In this document: positions 25,801 through 35,673 of the stretch, piece after piece | How positions within the stretch are numbered: position 1 is the stretch's first letter | How the letters are laid out: the number at the start of each line of letters is the position of its first letter | NCBI RefSeq assembly: GCF_010183535.1 | Contig: NC_071328.1 | Span: forward strand, 5,332,001 to 5,396,000 | Length of the DNA: 64,000 nt | Direction of reading: 5' to 3' | DNA from: Caenorhabditis remanei | Taxonomy: Eukaryota; Nematoda; Chromadorea; Rhabditida; Rhabditidae | The notes under the pieces: generated by a model | The model's database searches: none | Told to the model about the DNA's origin: nothing | What the model saw: only the letters and a program-made list of their open reading frames with translations | Position numbers and translations under genes: made by a program

Positions 25801-28642
25801 TGTCTACAAGGACACACGTGGTCATCAGATGCCGATCGAAGAATCGCTACGCGAACTGCCACCTACTTCGCTCCACAGGACATGGCCCAAACACCAACCC
25901 TGAGGGATGGTCGAAGCAATTACCACAGCACCGAACAATGCCAGCACAACCACAATAGTCAAGGAGTCGACAAAATAAGAAACTCCGAAGCAAAAGCCGT
26001 GAAGCTACTGACCAAAAAATTCGGAAAGACTGCAAATTCTGAGAGGGGAAGAACAGTTGTCAAAGACGCGCTGTAAGCGTCGCTGATAGCGAGTTGTCCC
26101 AACTCAGGAGTGCAAGTCTTCAACAACAATATCGTCAGGAGTCATAAACCCACATAAGAAGAACATTGAACACAATCAGAAGCAGGGACCAAAGCATCAT
26201 TGTCAGCAAGGATGAGAAGATAGGAAGCCCACATTGTTAGGAGCATCAAGGAGAACGTAACAACATTGGAGTCAACTACGATCAATCCACCAAAGCAAGG
26301 GAGTCAACCAACTAGTCATCATCTGCCACTACAAGGAGATCCGACAAATGTGTCTGTTGGGGCAGAGGAAGCTGAAAGTTAGGTTATCTGAAAGGATAAA
26401 CTAACTCAGGCCTAAATCTACCCAACACAAAAGACACACGACTACAACTGAGTCAGAGGAAGCTGAAAGTCCTTCGCTTGTAAAGGTGGAGAGACCCAGG
26501 CCTAAATCTACTCAGAGGAAGAATCAACAGAGACAGCATCGTCGCCACATCACTTCTGATGCTTCAACCAAGGATCGCGATGTCACCGTAGACTCCAAAG
26601 CAAACTCCAACGTCATCAGGCTCACCGACCAAATCTCCAAGACATTCCAAATCTTCATAGATCTAAGCTGATAGTCATGCGACAGTCCATGCCTAAGATT
26701 ACTTCAACACTCTTCTCGATACACCGGAAAGGACGCTCATCAACCAATTAGCAAGTCCAAACGACTGCACTCAGCGGACTCCAAGAAGAATCGGAGGAAG
26801 TAAAGTCAGACTACACTCGGTAGGACAATGATGTGGCAATATTATTGGAACATCACCATACACCATCGCTATCGTTTGACAACTACACCCTCAACCACTG
26901 CGAATCAACTTCACTTCGCTCAGTCGATTCGTCCGCCCCCGGAGTGTCGCGGATATACCATCCTGGGTATATCCACGACCTATTTAGCCGATGCTTCGTA
27001 CTTTGTTAGATGTAATAACAAGTATGAGGTGTTTAGCTAAAGTATCATCCAACGTGGCAACAACCGAAGGAAGGATCCAAAATACCAAAGCAACGCGGAG
27101 ATGGACGAAGAATCTCAAAGAAGAACAGGAGACTTCAAGACGAATCACATCTGGGACTGGAGACGTCACGCCAATCAACTACACTACGTTTCGTTGATCC
27201 CCCTTTCCCGGAGTGTCGTGGATATCCTCCTTCGGATATATCCACGACCTTTTCCTAAATGAGATTCTTCTCGGAAATCTCTCAATTTCCTCACTCTTCA
27301 ATGGATTCTTCAACCCATCGAGTACAAATCACCAAAGCAAGGATAATTCGTGATGGCCGTGGACGAGAAGCTCGTGGAAGAGGATGCAACCGCGCTCGAC
27401 GGCAGCGAGGGAAAACAATTGATTCAATTGCCGCCGCCGCCTTAATATCTCTAGCACTCTCCCCTTTCCACTCGCTATTTCTCCCATTGTTTCTAGAACA
27501 TTTCCATGAGATTCCGCCCATCACCTTTCACACCTTTTAGGATTACTTCTAATAACTTCGCCTTTAACTTCACCCGTACCTTCACACTTCTCACAATTCC
27601 CCACTTCTAATATTCACTACTCTAATATTCTGGCCACTTATTCGTCAACCTTCTGCTGTAACCCTTCGACCAAAGCAATCAATAAATGGGTCACTGATAT
27701 CACCAACTCTAGCGACACTACATTCACAATCACATCTGATAAAACTCGGTCGGATTGGAGGCCTCACCAGCCACACATCTTTCCAATCCTCCACAAAACG
27801 CCTCTTTCAATATAAAATTCTAGAGCAGCCGACATCTCACGGGTTCCGCCACCCACCATACTTTACGTGCGAAATAAAGTCCGCCCATTTTAATTAGACA
27901 ACATCCCCAGTTTCTGATGCTCAGAAATTGAGAATATTAATTTATAACTGCAAAAACTTGAAAATTACCTTTACACCCGTCACAACTCAATGCTCCATAA
28001 TGTTTGCCGGTCGCTTTGTCACCACAAATCGCGCAAAAAACATTCTCAAATGATTGTGGACTCTGACTCGTTGGTGATGATGATGTGGCACCCTCCTCTT
28101 TGTCTAGTGGAGTCATTTCTTCTTCTGAAAATTAAAAAAGAATTATTATTAAAAGTTTCGATTGATCAGCTAAATTTTGAGAAGCTCGAGGTTTACCATT
28201 GTCTCGCGCAGCAAGAATTTTGGAGAAAACGGCGACGCAACTGGTTTCATTTTTGACCTTTAGGCGGACCCTTGGGGGTTCAAACCCGCAGGTCAATAAA
28301 CTTCTTTTGCTTAAAAAAACGTTTTAAAAGATATGGTGAAGAAAAAAGAAGACGAATGCACCTGCTGTCAGAGTTAATCTCACAGATTTAGTCAGGTTTA
28401 AGTATAGAAAAATAAATCTTTTTGCATATTTTTCTTCTTCTTTTATACTAAAATCATATGTATGTAGTGTAACGTTTCCAGTGGAGCATGATTTCTCTAT
28501 TATCAGAATGAGAATCATTCGAACTGATAGAGTTTGATGTCTTTTCGAGATACAGATAGTAGCCAACTTCCCCCGAAAAACGAAATATTTCCTCACTTTT
28601 GATTTTAAGAATTTCTGGTGTCGGTTTCAGATCGAGCTTCAT
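16801..28642 (-). CDS. HNF4-like nuclear hormone receptor
   Basis: Eight exons on the minus strand (28642-28597, 28124-27969, 19450-19376, 18951-18768, 18273-17992, 17908-17802, 17751-17696, 17052-16801) join in frame to 385 aa. The DNA-binding domain (about 46-115) has both C4 zinc fingers: C46, C49, C63, C66 and C82, C88, C98, C101, with the P-box CDGCKG followed by FFRR. The ligand-binding domain (about 170-375) has an HNF4-type helix with FFDPLAKGIS and ends with a LLLLLPPML helix and the AF-2-like core [11 protein letters not shown]. It should be a nuclear, ligand-type transcription factor of the expanded nematode HNF4-derived group; I cannot name the paralogue. The start ATG lies 3 bases after an acceptor, as with SL1 trans-splicing. 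Intron 2 (19451-27968, 8.5 kb) separates the two zinc fingers and holds an LTR retrotransposon in the opposite orientation. A noncoding upstream exon near 29.4 kb cannot be excluded. Confidence 0.88.
18420..18630. repeat. Dispersed repeat copy in receptor intron
   Basis: The segment with CATTTTCAGTTGAAATTGTA, TTTTTAATGAATCATACAGA, GAGCTTCATTTTTGTAGTTG and TTTTTTGTACGGACACTCCC recurs with divergence at about 55930-56110, and related pieces occur at about 57160-57590 and 58215-58380. It is one copy of a dispersed, probably MITE-derived family. It lies in intron 4 of the nuclear receptor gene. Confidence 0.65.
19451..20882. other. Receptor intron 2, part before the retrotransposon
   Basis: About 1.4 kb of intron sequence. 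It holds a segment near 19730-19860 related to the dispersed GTAGTTGACAACTTTTT-type repeat and otherwise AT-rich DNA with no supported coding sequence on either strand. The intron resumes after the retrotransposon at 27801-27968. Confidence 0.5.
20883..21733 (+). repeat. 5' LTR (851 bp)
   Basis: Direct repeat that matches 26945-27795 at a constant offset of 6,062 bases, with one difference seen at 21582. It begins TGTCGCGG and ends CCTCCACA. Two short hairpin-forming segments, about 20884-20918 and 21153-21187, share the form GTCG(C/T)GGATAT ... ATATCCACGAC and lie about 270 bp apart. Small open frames in the LTR (68 and 93 aa) show no domain. Confidence 0.92.
21734..21749 (+). other. Candidate primer-binding site
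   Basis: TGGTGCATGCGACCGG lies directly after the 5' LTR. It starts TGG, as expected for pairing with a tRNA 3' CCA end. The tRNA that would match has not been identified. Confidence 0.6.
23919..24075 (+). repeat. Three tandem copies of a 52-bp unit inside the retrotransposon
   Basis: The start GTCATCGTCTACAT recurs at 23919, 23971 and 24023, each followed by a diverged (A)AGACG(G/T)AGGGG ... TCCT(A/G)CTAAA segment. It lies between the 5' leader and the gag-like region. A second, longer imperfect repeat (GAGGAAGCTGAAAG at 26364 and 26456, about 92 bp apart) lies near the 3' end of the interior. Confidence 0.75.
24130..25960 (+). pseudogene. Decayed gag-like region
   Basis: Gag-like features occur in short open stretches interrupted by stops and frame changes. 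Around 25170-25310 a stretch reads like a capsid segment ([10 protein letters not shown], then [14 protein letters not shown] before a stop). Around 25700-25830 a cysteine- and lysine-rich knuckle region begins CQYCNDKDN in one frame and continues as [11 protein letters not shown] in another. I infer a broken gag. No pol-like sequence follows before the 3' LTR. No repair of the frame was attempted. Confidence 0.5.
26945..27795 (+). repeat. 3' LTR (851 bp)
   Basis: Same length and sequence as the 5' LTR apart from G at 27644. It is followed by AAACG (27796-27800), the target duplication. The sequence just before it, rich in C and G, is not a typical polypurine tract. Confidence 0.92.
28229..28300 (+). 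repeat. tRNA-like repeat in receptor intron 1
   Basis: A box A-like GGCGACGCAACTGG (28231-28244) and a box B GGTTCAAACCC (28277-28287) lie at tRNA-like spacing. The ends do not form a convincing acceptor stem. It is probably a tRNA-derived SINE or pseudogene of the same general kind as those at 6264 and 54001. Confidence 0.4.
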
Positions 28643-28850
28643 TTTCTGAATATTGATTCTTGCAAAAACAGAAAATATGAAGAAGTAGACGGAAAAGAAT
28701 GAAGAAAAATTGAATGAGAAACGTGCCACGAGGTGGTCGAGTGACGGCTGACTGATCGATTGATAACGTCTCTTATTATGGTTTTATCAGAAATATTCTT
28801 GAGTATTTGCAATATCAACATTCATACATATGAGAAATTGATTACTGTAA

Positions 28851-28919
28851 CTTTGTTCGAGAGGAGTCCACGGCGAATGGACTAAAAATCCAACACTCGT
28901 GTAGTCCTCTCGGACAAGG
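28851..28919. ncRNA. Pre-miRNA-like hairpin (candidate)
   Basis: The segment CTTTGTTCGAGAGGAGTCCA and the downstream TAGTCCTCTCGGACAAGG fold into a stem of about 22 pairs with two mismatches and a few G-U pairs, around a loop of about 24 nt. The whole is about 69 nt, the size of a nematode miRNA precursor. It sits about 210 bp upstream of the receptor's first exon. Either strand could be transcribed. I do not recognise the arm sequences as a known miRNA. It could also be a small inverted-repeat element. Confidence 0.4.
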
Positions 28920-29937
28920 TGTTTTTAATTAATTTTTCAATTTTTTCAATTTTTTGCAGTGGCGCTGCGATTTTTAATTAAAAATCAATAAAATAGTAAT
29001 AATATACCGTTCAAATGACTTTTAGTAATAATGAACAAAAGAATGCGTTGATGTGTTGTACTGTTTCCCTTTTCTCTCATCTTTCCCTCCGCCTCAAGCG
29101 AAAGTTCATGACCACATTGATTTTTTTGTGTATACCTCTTCCATTGATCGATTCTCTCCGGAATCTCATATGGTTTCGATTTCAATTTCTATTTCCGTCG
29201 TCGGGCAAAAAAGAAAACGCGAGTCGGCAGAAAAGCTTTTAACGGACTCGGTGAACCGAGTAATTTATCCATGAAATAGAGCGACCAGATGTTCCGGAAG
29301 CTTTTTCTCAGGTCCCATAATAATTATAAGAGAGGTGACCCACCCCACAAGGCTTCAATGCTTCACTCACCTGTTTCCGTCATTCGTTGTCTTCGTCGTC
29401 CTCGTCGTCGTCGCCTCGTCGATTCACAGCTGCTACTATCTCTCGGTCTCTTCAGCTCTCGAGTAACATCTCTCTTCTCTTTTTCTCCCTGTTGGCCCTG
29501 TCGCTCACCTGCCGCCTTGCAAAACCCCCGACCGATAGACTGCACTCTTTTCCCGCTGCCTTTCTTTACCACCCCTACCACTTTGTAGTTTTTTTTTGTC
29601 TTTTCCCAGTAGTTGGTGACAGTCGGGGGATAAACTGTTAGTGTCAGAGGGTGCCATTGGTGTAACTAGGATGCAGTTTATGAGCAGGATCGTAATGTTT
29701 TAGTGTCCGAAGTGAAATTTTGGTATCGGTGATCTCGGGAATTCAGAATACGGAGAAATTGAGTTTGCAATCTGTTGAAATCTTTGAAAAACCTGAGAAA
29801 AGTTTAAATTATCTGTGCGAATTCAATAATTTTACTTGAAATTGAAAGTTTCTGAACCACTTTTCGTCTGTATAAAATCAGCTCATTGTTCAAGTGAAGT
29901 TTTCTTAACTGAAAATATTTTAATGTTGAATAAGTAA

Positions 29938-30414
29938 TGGACCTATTCTGGGGTAGCAAAAAATAGTTTTTTGCTTATTTTTTGCTATTCAGAAAGTAGC
30001 AAAAAAAGCAAAAAACTCCTGGTTTGGAGGCATTTTTTGCTTGACCTTTCTAGGCCAGCCCGCGGTTTTCTAGGCCATTCGCTGCAAGACCTGTGTTTGG
30101 TGTAGATTTACGGGAGCTTTTTTTGGGATTTTTTCAGCAAAGTTCGGAAAAAAATCATTTAACGATTGCAAAGTATGGAATAAATCAATAAAATTACGAA
30201 TTCAGTTCAAAAGTAGCGATAAAGTACATGAATGCTGAAAAAATCGCAAAAAATTCTCCCGTAAATCTACACATGGCCTAGAAAACCGCGGGCTGGCCTA
30301 GAAAAGGTCAAGCAAAAAATGCCTCCAAACCAGGAGTTTTTTGCTTTTTTTGCTACTTTCTGAATAGCAAAAAATAAGCAAAAAACTATTTTTTGCTACC
30401 CCAGAATAGGTCCA
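29938..30414. mobile_element. Palindromic MITE, 477 bp, TAA target duplication
   Basis: The left arm starting TGGACCTATTCTGGGGTAGC and the right arm ending GCTACCCCAGAATAGGTCCA are inverted copies, and the match continues through about 180 bp per arm with very few mismatches, including CTAGGCCAGCCCGCGG. The centre is AT-rich and unpaired. The element is flanked by TAA at 29935-29937 and 30415-30417. A 3-bp TWA duplication fits the PIF/Harbinger superfamily, which is an inference from length and base content only. There is no coding sequence. Confidence 0.85.
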
Positions 30415-32526
30415 TAAGAAGGATCTTAATTTTAAACGGACAACAAAATCTTTATACCAATACTCAAGAGGTTATGGTCAAACTTCAATTGTTACGATTT
30501 CATCCTCACATAATTAGTTTCAATTAATTTAGGAGTGATTTAGACTGTTCTTTAGCTTGCAACTGTCAAAATCTATTCAAATTTCGGGAGGGTCAATCTA
30601 ATTTTACTTTTCAGTTCATTTTAAACACAAAACCGTTGAAGAAATGTTTGAAAATCATGTAAGGTAAGTTTCGAATTCTAGTTTTTCTCTCATCTCAAGG
30701 ATCATAAATCCTCTCAAAAATAAAATTTTAAAGTATTTATTCCCACTGCCAACCAATCACAAACTAACGAGTTTTTCAAGCTGGCATGACGCTTTGCGGA
30801 GAACGATGAAAAGGAAATAAGCCTGCTTCTTCTCCTTCCCATACCATTCCCTTTCATTCTGAATCACCTTTTAGCCATCGAATGCCATCGAAATTTATTC
30901 ATGAAAATGTGAACCAAGATAGTGGTTGGAACCTCGTAAGAATTCCTAATTAACCTATACTAGCAGCTGACTCTCTCTCTCCTTCTCTGACTCTTTGTCA
31001 TTTCGTTTTTATTTGTTTTTGGCTCCTTTTTCGAAGCATCACTTGGTTTAGTGTGAAAAGACCAGAAAGAATAGAAATAGTCTCTGTGAGTGTGTGTCCC
31101 CACAATTTCGCTCATGAAATTTTAATCCAGTTTGACGAATTTGAAGGATTGAGGCCATGGACACGCCAGTTTGGTCATTTTTATTGACTAGGTGAGTTCT
31201 CAAGTACTCGGAAAGTAAGTGTAGTTCAAAGTCAGAATTGATTTTTTCCCATTCATTGTAAATACGACACGTTTCTTCCTGGTCGATCAAAGACTCGACT
31301 CTCGCATCTACTCGATAGTCCAGTTATCGCTTTCCCCTCTGCACTTTTCATTTTTCAACACACGTTCGCCCCCTCCTCGCCGCTAGTCCTCCCGAATGAA
31401 TTTTTGTAAACTGATACCAGTTGTGCTACTCAAGAATTGAGCTCTCTCTTCAGTTGAGTTGTCACTAGAATATAAGATTTCCACGAGAGAAATTTTGGTT
31501 GAAAGTTTTTTTTTGTTGTTTTTTCCGAGAATTTTCCGGAATAGAATGGGTTTTTTTCTTTCGTCTTCTGGGGTCAGTCGAGCAGAATAGAGGAGAAAAA
31601 AGTTGGTCGATTTATTCAGCCAAAAAACATAAAATTCGTTCTTACAACCACTTTTTATGATCTTTTTACTCCGAATTTTATAGAGAAAAAGCTAATTTGA
31701 CATCTTGTTGTTCGTGAAAAGCAACGTGGAATGAGAAGATTACTGTAGTCGTGGCGAGGCCTTGTAAAGTATTCAAGCTGTGCGTCTTTTGTGTCGATTT
31801 ACGGGGCTACTGTATTTATTTATTTTTTGCTCGAGAATTCTTGATTTTCATCCATTCAGCCCATTTCCTCTCATTTGATCGATTTTTCTCAGTTTCTCTT
31901 CAAAAAAAGTATCATACAACTGCCATTTTATGTAAATTGTACTTCCCACGTACTCCTTAGTTTGCACTTCTCTGTCTTCTGACTCATATGTATGAATATT
32001 TTCTTCGTTCCCTTTTTTTTTCAGCACTCGCCCCTTTTCCTCTGCTCTCTTGTAGTTCCTCCAAGTTTTCTCTTTTTCCCAACAGTAACTTGTCTTCTTT
32101 CCTTTACTCCAGTAACAATTGTCAAATATTTGACAGCTTTGTGTCCTCATTTCCTGGAAAACAAGCCAATTAGTCCGCTTTAAACGCGCAATTTTACCGT
32201 TTTACGGTTTACGACAACGGCAAACTTGTCGGAGACAAAATAAAAATTTATTATATAAAATCCGCGAAATTTTTGGGAATTGTGTGGCGGTGGCAAAAAT
32301 TGCGCTGATCGCCTTGTTTTATGAGGCTCTCCTCATTGAATTCGCCATTTTTTCTCTATTTCCTCTCACGCTGGAGCGTACTTGTTTCGCAATATGTCTG
32401 CTTCTCCACTGTCTTCAACGCTATCTCGCCACTATGACTGAGTTCACTTTCATCATTTTCTCCTACCCGCATTCTTTTTCTTCCAATTTCTCCGAAATAC
32501 AAGTTTTTATTGTCTCAGGGTAAAAC

Positions 32527-34281
32527 ATGGACAGGATCGAGCAATTGAATCTGAATATCCAGAATATCTTAGATGATGTCGACATTGATCCTGCTGAGAC
32601 AGAGAGTTCATCAGAGGACGAAAAGGAAGTTGTGATAGAAGGTAAGGCCTAAATTTCTTTGTTTTTGGTATTAAAATATCGAATTTCAGATAAAAAGATC
32701 GCCGAGAAAATTCCAGAAGTGTCAGAAGAGCCCGAATACAGCGAATCAGATTACGAAGACGACAATGACATTGTCGATTTTGCAGAAGCTACGGGAGATT
32801 TCACAAAGAAACTCAACGCGGCTCGCACACATGCTATTGGTCCGAATGCTGCTCGTAATCGACTGACTGGTAAGTTTTATGCAATTTCAGCTTGATTTCG
32901 CATCCAAAATATGTAAATAACACAACAAAATTTCATTTATTTATTTACAGTTGACGTCGAGCGACATGCAGACACCAACGAGGATCGAAAACGGAAACGT
33001 GTGAAAGATCGAGCCGACCGAGCAACTGTTGAACAGGTATTGGATCCCCGAACTCGTTTGGTTCTTTTCCGATTGTTGCAACGTGGAACACTTCTGAATA
33101 TTGATGGATGTATTTCGACTGGAAAAGAAGCCAATGTTTATCATGCGACTGGAACAGAGAATGATTTGGCTGTAAAGATTTATAAGACGAGTATTTTAAC
33201 GTTCAAGGATCGTGAGAGATATGTTACTGGAGAATTCAGGTTTGTTAGATTTAAAAATAGCTTTTTTCAAAAATTGGTTTCTATAGATATCGTCATGGTT
33301 ACTGTAAATCAAATCCCCGAAAAATGGTTGCTGTATGGGCAGAAAAAGAAATGAGAAATCTAGCAAGAATGCACGAAGTTGGACTTCCAGTTCCCAAGCC
33401 ACATATGCTAAAAGGCCACGTTCTCGTTATGGATTTCCTTGGAAAAGACGGTTGGCCAGCTCCTCTTCTCAAAAATGCAAATTTGAGTACTGAGGATGCC
33501 GAACCAATGTATGTCGGATTGGTTCGTGATATGCGTCGATTGTACCGAGAATGCAAGTTGGTTCATGCTGATTTGAGTGAATTCAATATGTTGGTTCATG
33601 ATGGAAAACTATGGATTATTGATGTATCACAATCTGTTGAACAGGATCATCCACATGCTTTGGAGTTTTTGAGAATGGATTGTAATAATGTGAACAAATT
33701 CTTTAGGTTAGTGTCTTCATAAATTTTTCTATAATCTATATTTTGTTTTCAGAGAACTTGGTGTCAAAGTGCTATCAGTCCGCCGTCTTTTCGAAGTAAT
33801 TGTGGATCCATTGATGAATTCAAAAGAGATGGAAACAATTATTGAAGAAGAACGAGTTCTTGTGAATTCAGAGGACGATACTCTCTTCATGAACGCATTT
33901 ATTCCACATAAACTGGAGCATGTACTGCATTTCGAACGAGATGGAAAACTTGCGAAAGACGGAATCGAGGCGAACAATCCATTCCAAAATATTGTTTCGA
34001 AAATTGATCTGAAAGGAAACGGATTCGGGGAAGAGGGAAGCTGCAGTGACGATGACGACGGGGAGAACGAGAAGAAATCTCGCAAAAAACGAGCCGAACC
34101 AACAGAAGAGGAGATTGAAGAGAAGGAACGGAAGATTGCCATGCACACACGGAATCGGGATGAAACGGCTGAAGAGAGGAAATTAAGAAAAGCTGCGGTG
34201 AAGGAGGAGAAGCGAGATCAGCGTAAAGAGAAAACTCCGAAACATGTGAAGAAGCGAGCGCATCGACAGCATATGAAGTAA
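32527..34281 (+). CDS. riok-1: RIO1 atypical serine/threonine kinase
   Basis: Five exons (32527-32641, 32690-32869, 32951-33239, 33287-33706, 33753-34281) join in frame to 510 aa. The N-terminus is acidic. The RIO domain has the P-loop-like STGKEANVY (about 155-163), AVKIYKTS with the ATP-site lysine, the catalytic [10 protein letters not shown] (Asp near 290) and IIDVSQSVE (metal-binding Asp near 307), all diagnostic of RIO1. The C-terminus is highly charged and lysine-rich. RIO1 is a cytoplasmic factor needed for late maturation of the small ribosomal subunit (18S precursor processing and release of assembly factors). The length is close to that of the C. elegans protein as I remember it (about 506 aa). 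Introns are 46-81 bp. The start ATG is preceded by AAAAC; the upstream 250 bases are GC-poor with a likely trans-splice acceptor not resolved. Confidence 0.95.
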
Positions 34282-35673
34282 ACGAGGGGTAAGTTGTTAC
34301 TTTCTTCGTGTCCTTCTAATTGGTTGAGAATCTCCTTTCTGGCCGGGACACACATGTTCCTTTTCCCATAGCACTCTGAGAGGAGGGGAAGACGTTCCCG
34401 GAGATCAATTGAGTGTTCGTATTAGTATCTCTTTCCTCTTCTTCGTCTCAAGTCATCGTATAGATGGCCGGTTGGGAGACTCACTTGCATACGATCCGAT
34501 TTATCTGACATTTATATCGCGTTTTTTGATCTACGTATAATTGATATTCGGTTCGTTTCCTCTCTTCTTTTCAACATATATTTATTAGCGCGCACTTTTG
34601 ACTGCCACGTCTTCGAATTTCAGAAGAGAGTATTCACACAAAAAGAGAGAAAAAAGAAAAGTCAACATGGGCGCGGCGGGGTGGTTTCTCTGTTCCCCGG
34701 GGATACTGCGGAATGCCCATTTTTCATGTTCTTAACCCCTTCTTTCTCCGCCACCAACACAACTCTCCTTCATTTTTCACATATATATCTCGTTTTGGCA
34801 GTATTTTTGTGAGACTTTACTTTGAATTTTAAAGAAATTTGGGTCTTGAGGCGATCTAGGTAACTTACCGTATCCTAAGCGCCAAGCAAATTTTTTATCG
34901 CGACGAAACCCAACTTTTCAACAGAACATTATCATGTTTTTAAAAGATTATTTTATTTTCAGAAATCGTCACTCCGCTCGATGGACAGCTCTTCTTATCA
35001 ACACTTGGAGCCTCGCGTTGACACTTTTTTGTTATGTTTTTTTTCCTTTTCCATTATTTAGATTCTATTGTTAATTGTCATCATGATGCACTAATTATGT
35101 TGAAATCTCGCGACGAATTGGTCAAGAATCGGTCACGGTCACTATCAAATTATCTAGAAGAAGTGGCGAGAAGAAGAAGAGAACATTCGAGTGCTGTCCT
35201 CCTTTTCTTTCTTTTTTTCCTGATAGTTTTTAGAATCGAAGAGAGGTGGTGGTTAATTCGATTCGAATACCAGTTTCATTCCCTCGTTTTCTATTACTCT
35301 CTGATTTGTTTTGATTGTTCTACAATTCGATTTCGCCGTAGTTCTCTTCGCCGTTCTTTTTGTTTCTTTCGTTGTTGCACTCACTTTTGAATTTCTTTTT
35401 TTTCATTCGTTCCGTCCGCTTGTTGTTTTTTTTTGTTACTTTCATTGTTCTTGTTCGTCTAATTATAAATCGGTTTCCTCTCCCCTCTTTCCCCCACTTT
35501 CCACATAAATTATCTCCGTATTATATTATTTTCTCGTCAGTTTGTTCCTATCCGGTAGTTATACGCCGGCTCTGCTATCTATATACTTTTCCTTTTTTTT
35601 CAACTTCTCATCTCTTTTTTTCTTCAAACAGACTTTGCTCTCGAGTTGTGTTAGACTAGAAACGACTCTTAAA
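34282..35673. other. Intergenic region before the MAP7-like gene
   Basis: About 1.4 kb. Downstream of riok-1 the sequence is pyrimidine-rich. A short ATG segment after a TTTTCAG acceptor near 34960-35020 (reading MDSSSYQHLEPRVD) could be an alternative first exon of the next gene, but no donor fits. The 35.4-35.6 kb stretch is T- and C-rich promoter or 5' UTR-like DNA. Confidence 0.4.

Larger units (their letters stand above)
20883..27795 (+). mobile_element. LTR retrotransposon, apparently non-autonomous
   Basis: The 6,913-bp element is bounded by two 851-bp direct repeats (20883-21733 and 26945-27795) that begin TGT and end ACA, and by a 5-bp duplication AAACG at 20878-20882 and 27796-27800. 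A tRNA-primer-binding-like TGGTGCATGCGACCGG starts right after the left LTR, which sets the sense strand as plus. By eye the two LTRs differ at only one site (A21582 versus G27644), so the insertion looks young. The 5.2-kb interior has gag-like fragments in shifting frames (about 25.1-25.9 kb) including a cysteine-rich knuckle region, but I see no reverse transcriptase, protease or integrase. The gag remnants have a BEL/Pao flavour, but class is uncertain. A young insertion with a decayed interior suggests mobilisation by a related complete element. It lies antisense in intron 2 of the nuclear receptor gene. Confidence 0.88.
28643..32526. other. Intergenic region between the receptor and riok-1
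   Basis: About 3.9 kb of divergent upstream sequence for the nuclear receptor (minus) and riok-1 (plus). It holds a pre-miRNA-like hairpin at 28851-28919 and a palindromic MITE at 29938-30414. A GC-rich segment at about 29340-29590 could be a noncoding 5' exon or promoter; on the minus strand it ends in a good GTGAGTG donor. A minus-strand open frame at 31048-31290 has protein-like composition but no splice partners. Nothing else is supported. Confidence 0.5.

Noticed and set aside
22204..26076. Many open frames of 60-140 codons on both strands in the retrotransposon interior
   Set aside because: They alternate frames with stops and show no continuous polyprotein; only the gag-like stretch is kept, as a pseudogene.
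28190..28250. Candidate first exon of the nuclear receptor starting [12 protein letters not shown]
   Set aside because: Its donor phase leads to a stop in the next exon; the exon at 28642-28597 joins in frame and has an acceptor just before the ATG.
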